A stretch of 9,890 nt of DNA, taken from CAZWMK01 sp964635065 (lineage in GTDB: Bacteria; Pseudomonadota; Alphaproteobacteria; Sphingomonadales; Sphingomonadaceae). The notes below the pieces were generated by a model, which saw only the letters and a program-made list of their open reading frames with translations, searched no databases and was not told the DNA's origin. This document shows positions 7,199-9,890 of the stretch, piece by piece; within the stretch, counting starts at the first letter, position 1; each line of letters starts with the position of its first letter. The translations under genes were made by a program, and so were the position numbers. The stretch lies in NCBI GenBank assembly GCA_964635065.1, contig CAZWMK010000089.1:1-9890 (forward strand). The letters run 5' to 3'.

Positions 7199-7881
7199 CG
7201 ATCCTTGAGATAATAGCGGTCGGTTGCATTGAGATCGGCGTCAAGCTCGTAAACCAGAGGCTGACCGGTCGGGATTTCAAGGCTGACGATCTCGGCATCC
7301 GGAATGTTTGACAGATGCTTGACGAGCGCGCGCAGGCTGTTGCCATGTGCCGAGACGACGACGCGCTTGCCAGATTTCAGGGCCGGCGCGATGAGTTCGT
7401 CCCACGCGGGCAGCACACGGGCGATGGTGTCCTTCAGGCTTTCGGTTGCCGGCACGTCGATCCCCGCATAACGCGGGTCGGTTGACAGCTGGAATTCGGA
7501 ATCGGCTTCCAGCGGCGGCGGCGGCACGTCAAAGCTGCGACGCCAGATCTTGACCTGTTCCTCGCCGACTTTCGCGGCCATTTCCGCCTTGTTGCGGCCA
7601 GTCAGGCCGCCATAGTGACGTTCGTTCAGGCGCCAGTCCTTCACCACCGGAATCCAAAGGCGGCCCATGGCTTCAAGGACAAGGTTGAGCGTTTTGATCG
7701 CGCGCGTCTGATAGCTGGTGAAACCGATGTCGAAATCGAAGCCCTTGGCTTTCAGCAGTTCACCAGCCGCGCGGGCTTCGGCTGCGCCCTGTTCGGTGAC
7801 ATCGACATCCCACCAGCCGGTAAAACGGTTTTCCAGGTTCCAGGCGCTTTGGCCGTGACGGATCAGGACGAGTTGCGGCAT
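7195..7881 (-). CDS. gpmA: 2,3-bisphosphoglycerate-dependent phosphoglycerate mutase
   Basis: Glycolytic and gluconeogenic enzyme that interconverts 3- and 2-phosphoglycerate through a phosphohistidine. The 228-residue protein has the usual length of the bacterial dPGM family. The catalytic RHG motif is at 8-10 (His9 is phosphorylated), followed by the substrate-loop segment NRFTGWWDVDVTEQG, Arg60 in SYQTRAIKT, the general acid Glu87 in RLNERHYGGLTG and His179 in SAHGNSLRAL. The ATG at 7881 is chosen over an in-frame TTG five codons upstream because GGAG stands six bases before it. It follows the M14 peptidase gene by 41 bases on the same strand, so the two may be co-transcribed. Confidence 0.97.
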   Translation of the reverse strand: MPQLVLIRHGQSAWNLENRFTGWWDVDVTEQGAAEARAAGELLKAKGFDFDIGFTSYQTRAIKTLNLVLEAMGRLWIPVVKDWRLNERHYGGLTGRNKAEMAAKVGEEQVKIWRRSFDVPPPPLEADSEFQLSTDPRYAGIDVPATESLKDTIARVLPAWDELIAPALKSGKRVVVSAHGNSLRALVKHLSNIPDAEIVSLEIPTGQPLVYELDADLNATDRYYLKDR

Positions 7882-7887
7882 GTGACA

Positions 7888-7891
7888 CTCC
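7888..7891 (-). promoter_or_regulatory. Ribosome binding site GGAG of gpmA
   Basis: On the minus strand GGAG lies six bases before the ATG at 7881, a good spacing. It fixes the gpmA start at MPQLVLIRHG rather than at the upstream TTG. Confidence 0.75.
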
Positions 7892-7922
7892 GACAATGAA
7901 ACTGCGTGACGATAGGCGGGGG

Positions 7923-9047
7923 CTATCGCAGATCGTCGATGACCTCAAGCATTGCGGTCAGACAATCGCGGCCCAATTGCTGCGAACGAGCTGGCGACCA
8001 GCCATGCACGGGATCGGGATGATCATCGGCATCCTTGAACGGCATCTCCAGCGTCATCGCAAGGCAGCCGAAGCGTTCAGCGATCGCGTTGGTGCTCATT
8101 GTCAGGTTGGCCTTGCCCGGCGCCGCGATGTCATAGCCGACCGCCGTCTGGAAATCGGGCGTCGTGCGAACCAGCGCGGCCTGATAGCGTGCCAGAAGAT
8201 CGATCTGTCGTTCGGTGATCGAAGGAATGCCCTCGAAACCTGCGATGAACACGTGCGGCAATGCCTCGTCGCCATGAACATCGAGTGCGAAATCGACGCC
8301 GGTTTCTGTCATGCGATTGAGGACGTGATACACTTCAGGGCTGCGTTCCAGACTGGGAGCGTGCCATTCGCGATTGAGATTCACGCCCGCTGCATTGGTA
8401 CGCAGGTGGCCGCGCCGCGATCCATCGGGATTCATGTTCGGGACAATGTAAAAATGCGCCTTCTGCCGCAGACGCCGGGCGACGGCGTCTGCAGGATCGG
8501 TCAGCCGCTCAAGCACACCTTGCATCCACCATTCGGCCATGGTCTCGCCGGGATGCTGCCGCGCGATCAGCCAGACAACGCGTGGCCCATCGCCTATGGT
8601 CAGAAGATCGATGTCCTGTCCATCGAGCGTGGTGCCGAGCACGTTGCTGGAAACGCCGGGCCGGGCCGCGATCCGTGCGACAAGATCATGGTGCCGTTCC
8701 ATGCTGTAGGGCGGAAAATAGGCGCACCACAAGTTGTCGCCTGATGGCGTATGACGGATGGTCAATGTGCCATTGGCATAGCTGGTGTCGGCACGCACCC
8801 AATGCTGGCGGTCTTCGGAGACGCAGGCGCGGTATCCAGGCCAGCCGTCAGGATAGGCAGCGTTGGCGCAGTTGGTGATCTGCAGCGTCAGCGGGCGGCC
8901 TTTGGCTCCCGTCACGCGGAAATGGAACCACTGGTAAAAATCCGACAGGTGATCGCGCCGGATCGCCAGTTCGATGGCATCCGGGGCGTCGCAACGCAGG
9001 ACGTCGATATTGCCGCTGTCGAAAGCGGCCGAGATTGTCAGCGCCAT
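7923..9047 (-). CDS. M14 family zinc carboxypeptidase, cytosolic-carboxypeptidase type
   Basis: Metallocarboxypeptidase of 374 residues without a signal peptide, so cytoplasmic. Residues 1-125 form the beta-sandwich N-terminal domain seen in CCP/AGBL-like members (DFYQWFHFRV, NLWCAYFPPY). The peptidase domain has zinc ligands His165 and Glu168 in RQHPGETMAEWW and His258 in DVHGDE. Substrate-binding residues are in NPDGSRRGHLRTNAAGVNLNREW, and the catalytic Glu334 is in MTLEMPF. In eukaryotes this subfamily trims glutamates from tubulin; the bacterial members have no settled substrate. I chose the ATG at 9047 because the conserved domain begins there. The 45 extra codons that the frame allows upstream lie inside the DUF4136 gene and look non-coding. 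The gene starts ten bases after the DUF4136 stop and 41 bases lie between its stop and gpmA. Confidence 0.92.
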   Translation of the reverse strand: MALTISAAFDSGNIDVLRCDAPDAIELAIRRDHLSDFYQWFHFRVTGAKGRPLTLQITNCANAAYPDGWPGYRACVSEDRQHWVRADTSYANGTLTIRHTPSGDNLWCAYFPPYSMERHHDLVARIAARPGVSSNVLGTTLDGQDIDLLTIGDGPRVVWLIARQHPGETMAEWWMQGVLERLTDPADAVARRLRQKAHFYIVPNMNPDGSRRGHLRTNAAGVNLNREWHAPSLERSPEVYHVLNRMTETGVDFALDVHGDEALPHVFIAGFEGIPSITERQIDLLARYQAALVRTTPDFQTAVGYDIAAPGKANLTMSTNAIAERFGCLAMTLEMPFKDADDHPDPVHGWSPARSQQLGRDCLTAMLEVIDDLR

Positions 9048-9057
9048 GGCTGGCAGC

Positions 9058-9605
9058 TCAGCGCGCAGGCAGGCGGACTGTTTTGCCGGATTCGCCGGGG
9101 AAGCCCGTGAGGAGGGCATCGGCGAGTTTCGGTACAAGGCTGCCCAGACCGGAATCCGGTTTTCCACTGAGCGATTCGGCAATGGCGCGACCTTCCCAGA
9201 CGGCGGTATTGTCGGCCTTGCGGACGAGGCGAAGCGCTAGAAGGCTTGTCAGGATATCCTGCTGCTTGCCTTTGCCGACACCAAAGCTGGTGCCGACACC
9301 GACGCCGACATTGCCGCCCCAACTGCCGCCACCGACACCGATACGGACGGGTGATCCGCTTTTCGGCCCGGTGCGCGCTGTCTGGCTGATATCCACGGTG
9401 GCGAGATAGGTTGCGGCATCAGCTGTTTCGACCGGCGTAAACCCTGCACGCTGGAGTGCGGCAGAAAGCGCCGCCACATAGCCGCGCGCTTCCAGCGATT
9501 CGTTCAGAGGGGCCGGTGCCGTCGCAGGAGCGAGGCTGACGTGCACTGTTCCGCGATCGATGGACTGGCCAAGATGAAAGCGCGTGACATCCGCGGCAAA
9601 AGGCT
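9058..9605 (-). pseudogene. DUF4136-family lipoprotein gene, 5' end missing
   Basis: Remnant of a DUF4136 protein, a family of outer-membrane or periplasmic lipoproteins of unknown function. The conserved part starts at ADVTRFHLGQ, which in sphingomonad homologues as I remember them follows directly after the lipoprotein signal peptide. It continues with YVAALSAALQRAGF, ATYLATVDI, a glycine-rich stretch (RIGVGGGSWGGNVGVGVG) and LRLVRKADNTAVWEGRA. No signal peptide or lipobox cysteine precedes it. The frame stays open on the minus strand to a GTG at 9769-9771, but those upstream codons are the antisense of the SNF2 helicase. Any protein made from that GTG would be a cytoplasmic chimera of 237 residues. 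The 3' end is intact and lies ten bases before the M14 start. Confidence 0.7.
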
Positions 9606-9612
9606 CGACCTT
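9598..9612. other. Breakpoint joining DUF4136 gene and SNF2 helicase gene
   Basis: To the left, the minus-strand frame codes for recognisable DUF4136 sequence up to about 9598. To the right, the plus-strand frame codes for recognisable helicase sequence from about 9613. Both genes would need their 5' parts at this spot and neither has them. The exact junction cannot be fixed better than about 15 bases without homologues. No insertion-sequence end, attachment site or clear target duplication is visible. Confidence 0.6.
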
Positions 9613-9890
9613 TTCAAGACCGATCCCAAAATACAGGTCCTGCTCTCCACGGAGGTTGGCAACGAAGGCCTGGATATGCAGTTCGCCAATGTTCTGATCA
9701 ATTATGACCTGCCTTGGAATCCCATGGTCGTCGAGCAGCGCATCGGAAGGTTGGATCGTATCGGCCAACACTCGGACAAGATCCTGATCATCAGCCTCAC
9801 GATGCCCGACACTATCGAGGACCTCATCCTGGAACGTCTCTATAACCGGATCAGGATATTTGAGGCAAGCATAGGTGACCTGGAAGACAT
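9604..9890 (+). CDS. SNF2/RapA-like helicase, C-terminal lobe fragment (partial at both ends)
   Basis: Superfamily 2 ATPase fragment of about 95 residues that runs off the window with an open frame. Helicase motif V is seen in VLLSTEVGNEGLDMQFANVL and motif VI in VEQRIGRLDRIGQ, joined by INYDLPWNP. After it come a strand (KILIISLTMPDTIEDLIL) and the helical ERLYNRIRIFEASIGDLED, as in bacterial RapA and related SNF2 proteins. The frame is open back to 9391, but everything before about 9604 is the antisense of the DUF4136 gene and carries no helicase motif. Motifs I to IV and the whole N-terminal lobe are absent. GC is about 52%, against 60% or more in hand-counted neighbouring lines, and ATA codons are relatively frequent, which hints at foreign origin. 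SNF2 proteins of this type occur in RNA polymerase recycling (RapA) and in defence loci; which one this is cannot be told from the fragment. Confidence 0.85.

Noticed and set aside
7896..8744. 282-codon plus-strand frame opposite the M14 peptidase
   Set aside because: It is antisense to the intact zinc and catalytic motifs of the peptidase.
9270..9350. Repeated CCGACA/CCGAC units resembling a short tandem repeat
   Set aside because: They code for the Gly-Val-Gly low-complexity stretch of the DUF4136 protein, with irregular units and no spacer structure.
9391..9603. Upstream extension of the helicase reading frame
   Set aside because: The frame is open, but its translation is basic, cysteine-rich and without helicase motifs; it is the antisense of the DUF4136 domain.
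1..9890. CRISPR array, tRNA, rRNA, transposase or integrase
   Set aside because: No regularly spaced repeats, cloverleaf-like segments, rRNA cores or recombinase motifs were seen on either strand.

Overview
The window looks like GC-rich alphaproteobacterial chromosome, most likely from a sphingomonad. The grounds are a fused CysN-CysC protein, an OmpR-type regulator and PhoQ-like kinase preceded by a small PepSY protein, a Uup-type ABC-F ATPase, a glycine-rich DUF4136 lipoprotein family member and compact gene spacing. The taxonomic call is inference from gene style; no marker gene is present.

Layout, left to right. (1) Positions 1-1580, + strand: the 3' five-sixths of cysNC (sulfate adenylyltransferase GTPase subunit fused to APS kinase). 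(2) A 62-base gap holds a 10-bp-period direct repeat and a perfect 12-bp inverted repeat that ends just before the next start codon. (3) 1643-2899, +: a stand-alone Rieske non-heme iron oxygenase alpha subunit. (4) 2896-4689, -: uup, an ABC-F ATPase, convergent with the Rieske gene and overlapping it by four bases. (5) A divergent control region of about 100 bases with an imperfect palindrome. (6) 4791-7198, +: a tight three-gene signalling unit made of a secreted PepSY protein, an OmpR-family response regulator and a membrane histidine kinase. (7) 7195-9605, -: a co-directional run of a DUF4136 gene lacking its 5' end, an M14 cytosolic-type carboxypeptidase and phosphoglycerate mutase gpmA, convergent with the kinase and again overlapping by four bases. 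(8) About 9604-9890, +: the C-terminal helicase lobe of a SNF2/RapA-like ATPase that runs off the window.

Most of the window is ordinary housekeeping and signalling DNA. The least ordinary place is the right edge. At about 9598-9612 a DUF4136 gene that has lost its signal peptide meets a SNF2 helicase that has lost its N-terminal part, and GC content drops to about 52% (hand count 151 of 290 bases, 9601-9890). Both genes are broken at one point, so this is a rearrangement breakpoint, an eroded island edge or an assembly or amplification chimera. The second point of interest is the hairpin that could mask the ribosome binding site of the orphan Rieske oxygenase. I did not find a convincing new multi-gene system.
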